Shown here: one piece after another, positions 8,552-17,683 of the stretch
How positions within the stretch are numbered: the first letter of the stretch is position 1
How the letters are laid out: each line of letters opens with the position of its first letter
Assembly (NCBI GenBank): GCA_050950645.1
Contig: JBMNHZ010000014.1
Location: 62,001 to 126,000 of the forward strand
Reading direction: 5' to 3'
DNA from: BRH-c25 sp012519325
Lineage (GTDB): Bacteria; Bacillota; Clostridia; Lutisporales; Lutisporaceae
Length of the DNA stretch: 64,000 bases
Translations under genes and position numbers: made by a program
Notes under the pieces: model-generated
What the model was told of the DNA's origin: nothing
Database searches by the model: none
Seen by the model: only the letters and a program-made list of their open reading frames with translations

Positions 8552-9934
8552 ATGTATAAACCTGTAGCTGAGCCTTTTAGAATCAAAATGGTGGAGCCAA
8601 TTAGGATGATTACCAGAGAAGAGAGAGAAAAAGCTCTTAGGGAAGCAGGGTATAATCCCTTTGCTTTAAAGGGGGAAGATGTATACATAGATCTCCTGAC
8701 AGACAGCGGCACAGGGGCAATGAGCGATAACCAATGGTCAGGAATGATGCTTGGAGATGAGTCCTATGCAGGAAGCAGGAACTTTTATAATCTTGTAGAA
8801 GCCGTAAAAGATATAATAGGGTATCCATACTGTGTACCCGTTCATCAAGGTAGAGGTGCAGAAAAAGTATTGTTTTCAAACCTTATAAAGAAAAAGGGCC
8901 AGTACGTTCTTGGGAATATGCATTTTGATACTACAATGGCTCATATTGAGTTAAACGGCGGAAGACCGTTAAATTTTGTAACGGATAAAGCCTTCAACAC
9001 TACAGAGCCTTATGATTGGAAAGGGAATTTTGACCTTGACAAGCTGGAAGCATTCATAAAGGATCATAACAAGGAGGATATTGCATTTATTCTGGCTACA
9101 ATTACCTGCAACAGTTCAGGAGGACAGCCTGTATCAATGGAGAACATAAAAGGGGTTAAGGCCATTGCTCAAAAGTACGGTATCAGGCTATTTATAGATG
9201 CCGCAAGATTTGCGGAGAATGCCTATTTTATAAAGCGCAGGGAAAAAGGGTATGAAAACAAGAGTATTGTAGAAATAGTCCAGGAGATGTTTTCTTATGC
9301 AGAAGGTTTTACAATGAGTGCCAAGAAGGATGCCATAGTGAATATGGGCGGACTTATTGGAATAAAGGAAGATGAGGAATTACTTACAGCAGTAAAAACT
9401 ACATTAATTCCATACGAAGGCTTTGTTTCATACGGAGGACTTGCAGGAAGAGACATGGAAGCGCTTGCAAGAGGGCTTAGAGAAGGAGTAAATGAAGATT
9501 ATCTGCATTACAGAATATCCCAGATTGAATATCTTGGCTACAGGCTTATGGAAGGCGGGGTTCCCATTCAATATCCCACAGGGGGACATGCAGTATTCGT
9601 AGATGCAAAAAAAATGCTGCCTCATATACCATATTACCAGTTCCCGGCCCAGGCCCTTGCAAATGCATTATACATTGAATCAGGAGTAAGAGCGGTTGAA
9701 ATTGGATCCTTCCTCCTTGGAAGAGATATGGAAACAGGAGAACAGTTGGAATCACCTCTTGAGCTTATGAGACTTACAATACCAAGAAGAGTCTATACCA
9801 ATAGTCATATGGATTATGTTGCTGACGCACTAATATCCCTAAAAGACAAGGCTCATGAACTAAGGGGACTGGAATTTGAATATGAGCCCAAGGTCTTAAG
9901 ACATTTTACCGCAAGATTAAGACCAATAGGATAA
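8552..9934 (+). CDS. tnaA: Tryptophanase (tryptophan indole-lyase)
   Basis: 460 residues of the beta-eliminating lyase family, which splits tryptophan to indole, pyruvate and ammonia with PLP. ATG has a good AAGGGGGAATT site. The PLP-lysine motif SAKKD (K259), HQGRGAE and the C-terminal YEPKVLRHFTARL are present. Tryptophanase and tyrosine phenol-lyase are close relatives. At the three positions I know to separate them this protein has the tryptophanase residues: Asp126 in GNMHFDTT (Thr in the phenol-lyase), Ile in VEIGSFLLGR (Arg) and His in LRHFTA (Phe). It lacks the short insertion that E. coli TnaA has before the GNM-equivalent segment. A tRNA gene starts only five bases after the stop. 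Confidence 0.85.
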   Translation: MYKPVAEPFRIKMVEPIRMITREEREKALREAGYNPFALKGEDVYIDLLTDSGTGAMSDNQWSGMMLGDESYAGSRNFYNLVEAVKDIIGYPYCVPVHQGRGAEKVLFSNLIKKKGQYVLGNMHFDTTMAHIELNGGRPLNFVTDKAFNTTEPYDWKGNFDLDKLEAFIKDHNKEDIAFILATITCNSSGGQPVSMENIKGVKAIAQKYGIRLFIDAARFAENAYFIKRREKGYENKSIVEIVQEMFSYAEGFTMSAKKDAIVNMGGLIGIKEDEELLTAVKTTLIPYEGFVSYGGLAGRDMEALARGLREGVNEDYLHYRISQIEYLGYRLMEGGVPIQYPTGGHAVFVDAKKMLPHIPYYQFPAQALANALYIESGVRAVEIGSFLLGRDMETGEQLESPLELMRLTIPRRVYTNSHMDYVADALISLKDKAHELRGLEFEYEPKVLRHFTARLRPIG

Positions 9935-9939
9935 TTAAA

Positions 9940-10014
9940 GGGCGATTAACTCAGCCGGGAGAGCGCTGCGTTCGCAACGCAGAGGTCGGGGGTTCAAATC
10001 CCTATCGTCCACCA
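9940..10014 (+). tRNA. tRNA-Ala (anticodon CGC), slightly irregular
   Basis: Acceptor GGGCGAT pairs with ATCGTCC and includes the G3-U70 wobble that identifies alanine tRNA. U8, A14, the anticodon stem CTGCG/CGCAG and loop TTCGCAA are normal, and CCA is encoded. The T arm is irregular: five G on the 5' side face only CCCT on the 3' side, so the gene is 75 nt, one short of standard. The first D-stem pair is A-C. It begins five bases after the tnaA stop, so it is probably in the same transcript. Confidence 0.8.
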
Positions 10015-10145
10015 GCATAATACCGCATAGCGGCAGATATGCAGCAATTGTTTACTTTAATTGTTAGCTTTTTTTAGTGCACAAATTTATGACTGTAGTA
10101 TAATAATGTGATACATGACAATAATCGATACTGTGAGGTAATAAT

Positions 10146-11096
10146 ATGAAAAATAACATTTTAGGAAATACCGGTATTGAGGTTACGGAATTATGTTTTG
10201 GAGCACTGCCAATGGGGCCTCTCCAGAAGGATCTTTCTGTGGAAGAGTCGGCTGAGATTGTAGCATATGCCCTGAAAAGCGGTATCACATTTGTGGATAC
10301 GGCACAGATGTATAAAACATATTCACCGATAAAAGCAGCTATAAAAGAGACGGGGATCAGACCGGTTATTGCAACAAAGTCGACAGCTGCATCTTATGAA
10401 GAAATGGAAGAAGCCATGGAAGAAGCACTGGATGAAATGGGTATAGACTATATTGACATTTTTCATCTCCATGCAGCAAAGGTCAATCCTGATGTTTTTG
10501 ATATACGAAAAGGCGCTTTGCAGTGCCTGTTGGACTATAAAAGCAGAGGGATAATTAAGGCAGTGGGGATATCGACGCACAATGTAAAAGTGGTAGAAGT
10601 CGCAGCAATGAGGCAGGATATTGATATTGTTTTTCCGCTGCTTAACAAAGCCGGTCGAGGGATACTGGAAGGAACAGAGGAAGAGATGAGGGCTGCCATA
10701 TCCAGGTGTAGGCAAAACGGGAAGGGTATATATCTGATGAAAGTATTGGGAGGCGGTACTTTGTTGGATGAATACTCAGAGTGTATGGAATATGTCAGAA
10801 GCTTGGAAGGGTGCCACTCTATTGCTGTTGGAATGGTAAGCAAGGAAGAAGTTTCGTACAATGTCAGGTACTTCAATAATGAAAAAGATTTAGAGGACAT
10901 CATAAAAATCAAGAATAAGAAGAGCATTCAGGTTTTACAGGGGGCTTGCATAAGCTGCGGCAAGTGTATAGAAGTATGCCATAGTAATGCCCCCAGCTAC
11001 GACCATACCGGTAAATCATATATCGATCCGTCGAAATGCATACAATGCGGATATTGCATTCCGGAATGTCCGGTCTTTGCCATCAGAATAGTGTAA
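10146..11096 (+). CDS. Aldo/keto reductase with C-terminal two-cluster ferredoxin domain
   Basis: 316 residues. The first 250 or so form an aldo/keto-reductase barrel: FGALPMG near the start, catalytic-type Asp and Tyr in FVDTAQMYKTY, Lys in VIATKST and the His of IFHLHA. The tail carries two 4Fe-4S motifs, CISCGKCIEVC and CIQCGYCIPECP. This fusion is common in anaerobes and suggests electron exchange with ferredoxin instead of simple NADPH use. The protein is shorter than many such fusions. A LUD-domain gene follows after 21 nt, so the two are probably co-transcribed. The physiological substrate is unknown. Confidence 0.88.
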   Translation: MKNNILGNTGIEVTELCFGALPMGPLQKDLSVEESAEIVAYALKSGITFVDTAQMYKTYSPIKAAIKETGIRPVIATKSTAASYEEMEEAMEEALDEMGIDYIDIFHLHAAKVNPDVFDIRKGALQCLLDYKSRGIIKAVGISTHNVKVVEVAAMRQDIDIVFPLLNKAGRGILEGTEEEMRAAISRCRQNGKGIYLMKVLGGGTLLDEYSECMEYVRSLEGCHSIAVGMVSKEEVSYNVRYFNNEKDLEDIIKIKNKKSIQVLQGACISCGKCIEVCHSNAPSYDHTGKSYIDPSKCIQCGYCIPECPVFAIRIV

Positions 11097-11117
11097 TAGG
11101 AAAGGAGAGAAGGTATA

Positions 11118-11759
11118 ATGGATAAAAACTTAAAATTTGTAGTTTATGAGCGTATAAAAAGAACTATAGAAAATTTGGAAAAAAACAATATTTCGGCTTA
11201 CAGAGTAGAAAACGAGGAAGAAGCATTGAAAAAGCTAGGAGAGCTTATACCGGAAGGAAGCACGATAGGTATCGGCGGCTCCATGACGCTTTTTGAAATT
11301 GGTGCCATTGACTTTATCAGAAAAGGTAATTATAAGGTTTTGGACAGGTATAAGGAAGGGCTTACACCGGCAGAGATGAAGGAAATCTTCAGAAAGGGAT
11401 TTTTCGCTGATGTTTATTTGACAAGCAGCAATGCTGTCACTGAAAACGGTGAACTCTATAATGTGGATGGGACCGGAAACAGGGTTGCTTCCATGCTGTA
11501 CGGGCCTGACCGTGTAATCGTTGTTGTGGGAATCAACAAACTTGTTAAGGATATTGAGGAAGCTGTTATAAGAGTCGAAGAAACAGCAGCTCCTGCCAAT
11601 ACAAAGAGACTTAATAAAGGTACTCCATGTACTGTAACAGGACATTGTATGGACTGCAATTCAGAGAGAAGAATCTGCAATGAGTATACGGTAATCAGAA
11701 GACAAGGGGTAAAAGGAAGGATGCATGTAATAATTGTAAATAAAGAGCTTGGATATTAA
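11118..11759 (+). CDS. LUD-domain (LutC/YkgG-like) protein
   Basis: 213 residues starting MDKNLKFVVYERI, behind AAAGGAGA. The family core is visible: STIGIGGSMTLFEIGAIDFI, DVYLTSSNAVTENGELYNVDGTGNR, and PDRVIVVVGINKLV. Near the end are the Cys residues of CTVTGHCMDCNSERRIC, which could bind a metal or cluster. LUD proteins are known from lactate-utilisation complexes, but many clostridial versions stand alone, as here beside an aldo/keto reductase-ferredoxin. No lutA or lutB neighbour is present, so a lactate role is not supported. Soluble, cytoplasmic. Confidence 0.85.
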   Translation: MDKNLKFVVYERIKRTIENLEKNNISAYRVENEEEALKKLGELIPEGSTIGIGGSMTLFEIGAIDFIRKGNYKVLDRYKEGLTPAEMKEIFRKGFFADVYLTSSNAVTENGELYNVDGTGNRVASMLYGPDRVIVVVGINKLVKDIEEAVIRVEETAAPANTKRLNKGTPCTVTGHCMDCNSERRICNEYTVIRRQGVKGRMHVIIVNKELGY

Positions 11760-11820
11760 TACTATATGATTCGTTTTAAGGGGGGATTCTTCTGCTTACT
11801 AAGGGGGAAGAGTTCCCTTT

Positions 11821-11861
11821 TATTGATTCATTATTGAGTAGCTTCCCATAATGAATCAATA
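11821..11861. promoter_or_regulatory. 14-bp perfect inverted repeat
   Basis: TATTGATTCATTAT (11821-11834) and its exact complement (11848-11861) are separated by 13 nt. It lies upstream of the metallo-beta-lactamase-fold gene with no T-run after it, so it looks more like a protein-binding or leader structure than a terminator. Confidence 0.5.
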
Positions 11862-11903
11862 ACTGTCGCTGGTAATAAGTATTATAGATTGGAGGATGAA
11901 GTC

Positions 11904-12737
11904 ATGCAAATCACAGTTCTTGTAGACAACAATACAATAATTGACCGTTATCTGCTGGGGGAGCCGGGAGTGTCCTTCTTAATCCGTGAGGGCGGGAAAA
12001 ACATTTTGTTTGATGTGGGTTACTCGGACATATTTATTACCAATGCCCGGAAGCTTGGGATCAGCCTGTATGATGTGGATTATACAGTAATATCCCACGG
12101 GCATATTGACCACACTTGGGGGCTTGAGCCCATGATAAGGATGTACTCGGAGGCAAAGATTGAAAACATATACTTCAGGAAGCCTGTTCTCATTGCTCAT
12201 CCGCAGGCTTTTGAAAGCAAGTATAATGACAATAAAGCAATTGGTTCTGTCATTACAGAGAAAACATTGGGAGACTTTTTTGAAATGAACTTGAAAAGAG
12301 AGCCCTTCTGGATCACGGATAGGCTGGCATTTTTGGGAGAAATAGAAAGGACAAACAGCTTTGAAAATAAGAAGCCGATAGGGAAACGTGTGGTTCAAGG
12401 TATTGAAGAATCGGATTTCCTGATGGATGATACCGCCTTGGCATATAAATCGGAGGAAGGGTTGGTTATTATCACGGGATGTTCCCATTCGGGCATATGC
12501 AATATCATAAATTATGCAAAGCAAGTCTGCAATGATGACAGAATTACTGATGTTATAGGAGGCCTTCACCTATTGAACCCGGAAGTCGAGACCTTGGAAC
12601 GGACAAAAGAGTTTATCAGGCAGACGGGGGTTAAAAAGCTTCATCCCTGCCACTGCACAGATTTGAAATCCAAGCTGGCACTGTCTGAGGTTGCAGAGCT
12701 TGAAGAAGTAGGAGCCGGATTGGTATTGGAATTCTAA
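11904..12737 (+). CDS. Metallo-beta-lactamase-fold hydrolase
   Basis: 277 residues, starting at ATG 11904 with GGAGG eight bases upstream. A TTG at 11889 is in frame but overlaps that ribosome site. The metal site is clear: SHGHIDHTWGLE is the HxHxDH motif, with further ligands in TGCSHSGICN and a C-terminal HPCHCTDLKSK. The overall pattern resembles the subfamily often named after the dihydropterin aminobenzene phosphate synthase of methanogens, which is a poor guide to function in bacteria. Cytoplasmic. It stands alone, with its own terminator. Confidence 0.85.
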   Translation: MQITVLVDNNTIIDRYLLGEPGVSFLIREGGKNILFDVGYSDIFITNARKLGISLYDVDYTVISHGHIDHTWGLEPMIRMYSEAKIENIYFRKPVLIAHPQAFESKYNDNKAIGSVITEKTLGDFFEMNLKREPFWITDRLAFLGEIERTNSFENKKPIGKRVVQGIEESDFLMDDTALAYKSEEGLVIITGCSHSGICNIINYAKQVCNDDRITDVIGGLHLLNPEVETLERTKEFIRQTGVKKLHPCHCTDLKSKLALSEVAELEEVGAGLVLEF

Positions 12738-12754
12738 TTTTTTAACAAGGATTT

Positions 12755-12792
12755 AAATAAAGGTTTTTGCAATTGTGCAAAAACCTTTATTT
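12755..12792 (+). terminator. Strong intrinsic terminator
   Basis: Perfect 17-bp stem (12755-12771 with 12776-12792) closed by the loop ATTG, rich in A/T at the base so it can act in both directions. It ends the hydrolase transcript. Confidence 0.85.
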
Positions 12793-12967
12793 TGTTACAA
12801 GACTATTTTAGCAATATATGGTAAAATTTATAATGCCTTGTTATAATGAGGACAAATATTTCTGTAGCAGGACTGTATTTTTTTTCTTAAAATATAAAAA
12901 AAGGAAGTAGTTACCTGATTTTTTGCGTATATACTGATGGATTGTTTAATGAACAGAAGGTGAACAG

Positions 12968-15466
12968 GTGTCGATTATATTTAAATTTACTCTCAGAAAT
13001 ATAAAAGAAAAGAAGCTTAGGACTTTTTTAATACTCCTTTCTATTATAATGTCTTCAGCCTTATTTTTTGCATCAACAGCTGTTTCTACAACAGTGGAGA
13101 TGATAATTATGGAACAGGTGCAAAAATATTACGGCAGTGCCGATATTATAGTGACCGCAGGGGAACAGGCAAAATCATGGGCTATTTCTCCAAACTTGCT
13201 GGATAACTGCCCCGAAGGGGTGAAATATGCTGTCGGTATGATACATGGGGGTGGAGAATATAAGGAAAAGGGTGAGACTGTACGGATAGGAATACAAGGC
13301 ATTAACCTGGAGGATTTGGACAAGATGAATCCCATAATACTGGAGCAGCAGCATGAACTTATACCGTTTAAAGGCAGCAAGGCTATTATCGGAAAGGGAA
13401 TGGCAGAAGAATACGGATTAAAGCCCGGTGATCCAATAGGAATTTATATGAATGGGCTTAAAAAGTGGTTTATAGTTTCGGGAATTTCACAGCCCATAGG
13501 TCCTTTTCTGGAGGACGGGGAAAACAGATATATTGTTGTACCCAGGGAAACAATGGCAGGGTTGTACGGCAACAAGGGAAAGGTATCTGAAATATATGTA
13601 GGTCTTGAAGATTCCTCTGAACAGGATATGATGGTGGAGAAGCTTTCAAAGGCTTATCCTATGTACAGAGTGGAGCCGACCATATCAAAAGCAATGATAA
13701 AAAGTGAAACTCAGCAAATATCGGCGATGTTTTTAGTAATAGTTGTATTTGTTATGATTTTAAGTGCATTTATTATTTATACTTCTTTCAAAGTTATTAT
13801 GGCTGAACGACTTCCCGTAATAGGGACATTCCGCAGTATCGGCGCAACCAAAAAAATGACCAATCGTGTTTTAATGGTCGAAAGCATGGTATACGGAATT
13901 ATCGGAGGCATACTGGGAGATATATTGGGAATAAGCATTTTAAAGCTCATGATAATGCAGATAACACCTATATGGGAGTCAAATATTGACTTCAAGGCTT
14001 ACTATACCATCGGACAATTAATTATGGGATTCTGTGTCGGTTTGGTTTTGTCACTTATAAGCTCCTTTTTGCCTATCAGAAAGGTTTCTAAGATTCAGAT
14101 AAGAGATATTGTTTTAAACTCCATAGAGAAAAAATTCAAAAAGAAGCGATGGAAAACCGTATTGGGAATTTTATTTTTAGCCATAGCTGTTGTGGTACCG
14201 AGAGTTACACCTGATAATACTTCAATAGCTGTGGGTATTATGTGCATGTTTTTATTGGTGCCTGCTGTTGTAATGCTTGTGCCGCATATAACCAATAGTT
14301 TTCTAAAGCTGTTTCAGTTCATATATGCCGAGGTCTTTGGAAATGAAGGGATATTGGCTGCCCAGAACCTGAGGGATAATAAAAATAATCTGAACAATAT
14401 TATTCTGTTGGGCATGTCAATCTCAGTGCTTTTGATGATATATACCCTGAGCCAAAGCATAATTAATGATACGGTAAATTACTACAAGGAGGTTAAATAT
14501 GATATTACCTTCTGGACCTGGCCTGCGAATCGTTCCACAGAAAACAAGCTGCTATCCGTGGACGGAGTCATGGATACATATGGGGAATATTTTAAATATG
14601 GAGAGACTCAAGTCATGGGAAAAAATACTGAAATAAAATCCATACTTGGAGTTAACAAAAATAAAACCCTTGATTATTTGATCCTGGATATTGAGGGTGA
14701 CGCTGAAAAGCTGGTTAAAGAACTGGATGAAGGAAGAAATATTATTATAACAAATATATTTAAAGATGAGCATGGAATTAAAAAAGGTGATTACTTAAAG
14801 CTGAAAACGGAAAAGGGTGTATTTGAGTATAAGGTCATAGGCTTTATCGAATCAAACCGTTCCGAAGGCAAATTTGCACTTATTGGGGAGAGATTCTTAA
14901 AATCCGATATGTCGGTTAAAGAGTACAGCGATATATATATAAAAACAAATAAGGATTCGGAAGAGGTAGTGAAGAACATTCAGGAAAAATTCAAAAACAG
15001 AAATCCCTGGGTCAGATCCGTTGAGCAAAGCATGAAAGAGAACATGGAAGCAAACAGCAAAATATTGGGGATATTTAACGGCTTTGGAATTATGGCATTG
15101 GTTATTTGTGTTTTCGGGGTCTTTAATAATCTGATAATAAGCTTTATTGACCGTAAGCGTTCGCTGGCTATTATGCGTTCTGTTGGAATGAATAAGAGGC
15201 AAACTTTAAAAATGATTTTTGTCGAGGCTTTTACCGGAGGCTTGATAGGCGGTTTGACAGGGATTATAATCGGTTTGCTTCTTATAATGAATGTAGAAAA
15301 GGTTATAGAAGCATTGGGAGGTTCAATTAAGGAATTTATACAAATTTCATGGATTTCTTTGGCTGCTTGCGTGATAGTGGGGATTGCCATTACTATAGCC
15401 GCATCTGTAGGGCCTGCCTTTAGATCTTCAAAGCTGGATATAATAGATGCCATTAAATATGAATAG
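12968..15466 (+). CDS. ABC transporter permease, MacB/FtsX type with two FtsX units
   Basis: 832 residues starting at GTG (MSIIFKFTLRNIKEKKLRTF). It has an N-terminal membrane helix, an extracytoplasmic domain, three helices near residues 255-370, further helices around 395-450, a second large outside domain, and three C-terminal helices. This is the duplicated FtsX layout. The short cytoplasmic motifs RSIGATKKM and RSVGMNKRQ mark the two ATPase-contact loops. The ATPase gene follows after 10 nt and an adaptor lipoprotein after that. The set therefore probably exports a peptide or lipid-like compound, or performs mechanotransmission, rather than importing a solute. Confidence 0.88.
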   Translation: MSIIFKFTLRNIKEKKLRTFLILLSIIMSSALFFASTAVSTTVEMIIMEQVQKYYGSADIIVTAGEQAKSWAISPNLLDNCPEGVKYAVGMIHGGGEYKEKGETVRIGIQGINLEDLDKMNPIILEQQHELIPFKGSKAIIGKGMAEEYGLKPGDPIGIYMNGLKKWFIVSGISQPIGPFLEDGENRYIVVPRETMAGLYGNKGKVSEIYVGLEDSSEQDMMVEKLSKAYPMYRVEPTISKAMIKSETQQISAMFLVIVVFVMILSAFIIYTSFKVIMAERLPVIGTFRSIGATKKMTNRVLMVESMVYGIIGGILGDILGISILKLMIMQITPIWESNIDFKAYYTIGQLIMGFCVGLVLSLISSFLPIRKVSKIQIRDIVLNSIEKKFKKKRWKTVLGILFLAIAVVVPRVTPDNTSIAVGIMCMFLLVPAVVMLVPHITNSFLKLFQFIYAEVFGNEGILAAQNLRDNKNNLNNIILLGMSISVLLMIYTLSQSIINDTVNYYKEVKYDITFWTWPANRSTENKLLSVDGVMDTYGEYFKYGETQVMGKNTEIKSILGVNKNKTLDYLILDIEGDAEKLVKELDEGRNIIITNIFKDEHGIKKGDYLKLKTEKGVFEYKVIGFIESNRSEGKFALIGERFLKSDMSVKEYSDIYIKTNKDSEEVVKNIQEKFKNRNPWVRSVEQSMKENMEANSKILGIFNGFGIMALVICVFGVFNNLIISFIDRKRSLAIMRSVGMNKRQTLKMIFVEAFTGGLIGGLTGIIIGLLLIMNVEKVIEALGGSIKEFIQISWISLAACVIVGIAITIAASVGPAFRSSKLDIIDAIKYE

Positions 15467-15476
15467 GAGCGGAAGC

Positions 15477-16151
15477 ATGGGAATAATTATAGAAGCAATT
15501 AACTTATGTAAGACATACAAGATGGGTGAAATAAGCATAGAGGTATTAAGGGGCGTCAACTTTGCAGTAAATCAAGGGGAATATGTTTCCCTTATGGGGC
15601 CCTCGGGTTCGGGGAAGAGCACCCTTCTCTACCTTCTTGGCGGTTTGGATAAGCCCACCTCAGGGGGTATAAAGCTAAAGGGAAGAGAATTGGCGTTAAT
15701 GAAGGACAAGGAAGAAAGCGAAATGAGAAGGAGAGAAATAGGCTTTGTATTCCAGTTTTATAATCTGGTTCCCAATCTGAATCTGGAAGAAAACATAATG
15801 CTTCCCATATTATTGGACGGGAAGAAGCTAAAGCAGTATAAGAACAGGCTGGATGAAATTTTAGAGCTTGTAGGCCTTTCGGACAGAAGAAGACATACTC
15901 CCAGGGAATTGTCCGGAGGGCAGCAGCAGCGTGTTGCCATCGCCAGGGCATTGGTAAATGATCCTGACATTATTCTGGCAGATGAACCCACAGGAAACCT
16001 TGACAGCAAAACAGGAACAGAGATTCTGGAATTATTTAAAAGGATAAACAAAGAAAAAGGAAAGACAATAGTACAGGTTACACATTCGCATGAAGCGGCA
16101 CAGTACGGAACTCGAATAATAAATGTAAAAGACGGAAGGGTATGGGAATGA
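15477..16151 (+). CDS. ABC transporter ATPase, MacB/LolD type
   Basis: 224 residues; ATG at 15477 has AGGAG seven bases upstream. Walker A MGPSGSGKST, Q-loop region FVFQFYNLVPNL, signature LSGGQQQRVAIARAL and Walker B IILADEPTGNLDS are all intact, as is the switch His (VTHSHE). The N-L-D-S after the Walker B glutamate is typical of the LolD/MacB branch. It pairs with the preceding permease, and its stop overlaps the start of the adaptor gene. Peripheral membrane protein facing the cytoplasm. Confidence 0.93.
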   Translation: MGIIIEAINLCKTYKMGEISIEVLRGVNFAVNQGEYVSLMGPSGSGKSTLLYLLGGLDKPTSGGIKLKGRELALMKDKEESEMRRREIGFVFQFYNLVPNLNLEENIMLPILLDGKKLKQYKNRLDEILELVGLSDRRRHTPRELSGGQQQRVAIARALVNDPDIILADEPTGNLDSKTGTEILELFKRINKEKGKTIVQVTHSHEAAQYGTRIINVKDGRVWE

Positions 16152-17209
16152 TGAAAAAAGTATTAATAATTCTTTTAGTAATGTTAACAATCCTTTTTGC
16201 CGCAGGCTGCGGAAAAAAAGATGATTTGCCTGCATTAGCTGATCAGGAGCAAGAACAGGCGGAAACTCCGGTTCAGCAAACGGTTCAAGCCTTTGGAACT
16301 GTTAAGACAAAGCAGACCAAAGGCATAATGGTAGATTTGCCTGCTTCCATTGAAAAAATACATGTACAAGAGGGGCAGAGGGTAAAAAAAGGCGATGTGC
16401 TGATTACACTGAGTCTAAAAGAAATTGAAGAGCAGATTAAAGAGAAGGAAGGTTCCTTGAAAATAGCTGAATTGGAACTGCAAAAGCTTAAAGAAGATAT
16501 AGGCAATAGGAGCAATGAGAATATTGATAATGAACCTGAAATCATACAGGCAAAAAATAATTTGGAAAAAGCTCAGATGGAATATGAAAAGCTAGAAAAG
16601 GATTTGTCAAATAAAGCAGTTTTGCTCAAAGAAGGGGCAATACCACAAAAGGAGTTTGAGGATTCCAAAGGGGCGCTGGAGCAAAAGCAGAAGGAAATTG
16701 AGAATGAAAAAATAAGCCTGGAAAACTTGAAAAGCAAGTTGAGGGCTTCTAACAACATAAGTGAATTGGATATAAAAATAAAAGAGCAAAATATTATCTC
16801 ACTCAAATCACAGCTTCAGACATTGAAGGATAAGATTGCTGAAAGCGGTATTAAAGGAAATGAAATAATATGTGATATTCCTAACGGAGTTATCGAAAAA
16901 ATCAATAATGCAGCCGGAGACCGTCTAAACGCCGAAAAGCAGATTATGAGCATTTTGGATTTGGATACTTTGATAGTATGGGCGAATGTGGCGGAAGATT
17001 TTATCAAGGATATAAAAGTGGGAAGTAAAGCCATTATCAGTCCATTGGCTAATCCGGACAAAGAATATGAAGGAACGGTTTCCAGGATATCAAATATGGC
17101 TGTGCAGGAAAACGGAGAAACAGTGGTGCCCGTGGAAATAACCCTTACAGAGGTTGATGAGTCTTTATTGCCCAACTTTAATATAAATATCAAGATAATT
17201 GCGCAATAG
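16148..17209 (+). CDS. Efflux adaptor lipoprotein (HlyD/MacA-like)
   Basis: 353 residues. The start could be ATG 16142, 16148 or 16151; 16148 best fits the GGAAGGG site. It has a signal peptide with lipobox FAAGC. A biotinyl-lipoyl-like half follows (ASIEKIHVQEGQRVKKGDVL), then a long Lys/Glu coiled-coil hairpin from about residue 85 to 220, then the second lipoyl half and a beta-barrel segment (VWANVAEDFIKDIKVGSKA). This is the MacA/RND-adaptor order. In a Gram-positive cell it sits on the outer face of the membrane and completes the permease-ATPase-adaptor operon. No outer-membrane partner is expected. Confidence 0.88.
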   Translation: MMKKVLIILLVMLTILFAAGCGKKDDLPALADQEQEQAETPVQQTVQAFGTVKTKQTKGIMVDLPASIEKIHVQEGQRVKKGDVLITLSLKEIEEQIKEKEGSLKIAELELQKLKEDIGNRSNENIDNEPEIIQAKNNLEKAQMEYEKLEKDLSNKAVLLKEGAIPQKEFEDSKGALEQKQKEIENEKISLENLKSKLRASNNISELDIKIKEQNIISLKSQLQTLKDKIAESGIKGNEIICDIPNGVIEKINNAAGDRLNAEKQIMSILDLDTLIVWANVAEDFIKDIKVGSKAIISPLANPDKEYEGTVSRISNMAVQENGETVVPVEITLTEVDESLLPNFNINIKIIAQ

Positions 17210-17218
17210 ATTATGTAA

Positions 17219-17249
17219 ATAAAATGGAACGGAGGCCGTTCCATTTTAT
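17219..17249. terminator. Bidirectional terminator overlapping the end of the XRE gene
   Basis: 14-bp stem (17219-17232 with 17236-17249, core AAAATGGAACGG) with a 3-nt loop AGG. It lies between the converging adaptor gene and xre gene; its right arm covers the xre stop codon. Confidence 0.8.
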
Positions 17250-17605
17250 TTCTTCCTATACTTATGCTGTAAGAATTCCTTGAACTTTTCAATCTCCTCA
17301 ATAGCCTCCGGAGATAAGTCCTCATTAGTACTATAGCTGTTTCCGGAGGAGCTTACAAGGAACTGCTCCTTGCACTTGCTGAGTGTCTTGTCTGCCGTAT
17401 CCCTAATATTGCTTCTGCAAAGCAAATAATCCAGCGACACATCGAAAAAATCAGCCAACGCTACTAATGTTTCCTTATCGGGAAATCTTATATTGGTTTC
17501 ATATTTTGATACTGTTGAATAAGAAACATTTAATTTACTCGCGAGTACATGCCTTGTCAGGTTTTTTTCTTCTCTAAGATCCCTTAATCTTTCGCCGAAT
17601 TCCAT
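17246..17605 (-). CDS. XRE-family transcriptional regulator
   Basis: 119 residues starting at ATG 17605 (MEFGERLRDLREEKNLTR); the in-frame extension to 17713 would cover the promoter and is rejected. A Cro/CI-type helix-turn-helix fills residues 3-60: HVLASKLNVSYSTVSKYE, then FPDKETLVALADFFDVSLDYLL. The short C-terminal part (ETIEEIEKFKEFL-like helix) may mediate dimerisation. Its predicted promoter, TTGGAC-N17-TACTAT on the minus strand, overlaps a GTCCA half-site. So it probably represses itself and the divergent Cys-rich gene. Confidence 0.88.
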   Translation of the reverse strand: MEFGERLRDLREEKNLTRHVLASKLNVSYSTVSKYETNIRFPDKETLVALADFFDVSLDYLLCRSNIRDTADKTLSKCKEQFLVSSSGNSYSTNEDLSPEAIEEIEKFKEFLQHKYRKK

Positions 17606-17683
17606 GTGAATACACCCCTGAATGCACTTCAAAATTATTGCATCAAACTTTTTACGACATTTATATAGTATGATGTTAACACA

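Noticed and set aside
8552..9934. Tyrosine phenol-lyase instead of tryptophanase
   Set aside because: Three substrate-discriminating positions (Asp126, Ile in VEIGSFLLGR, His in LRHFTA) are of the tryptophanase type.
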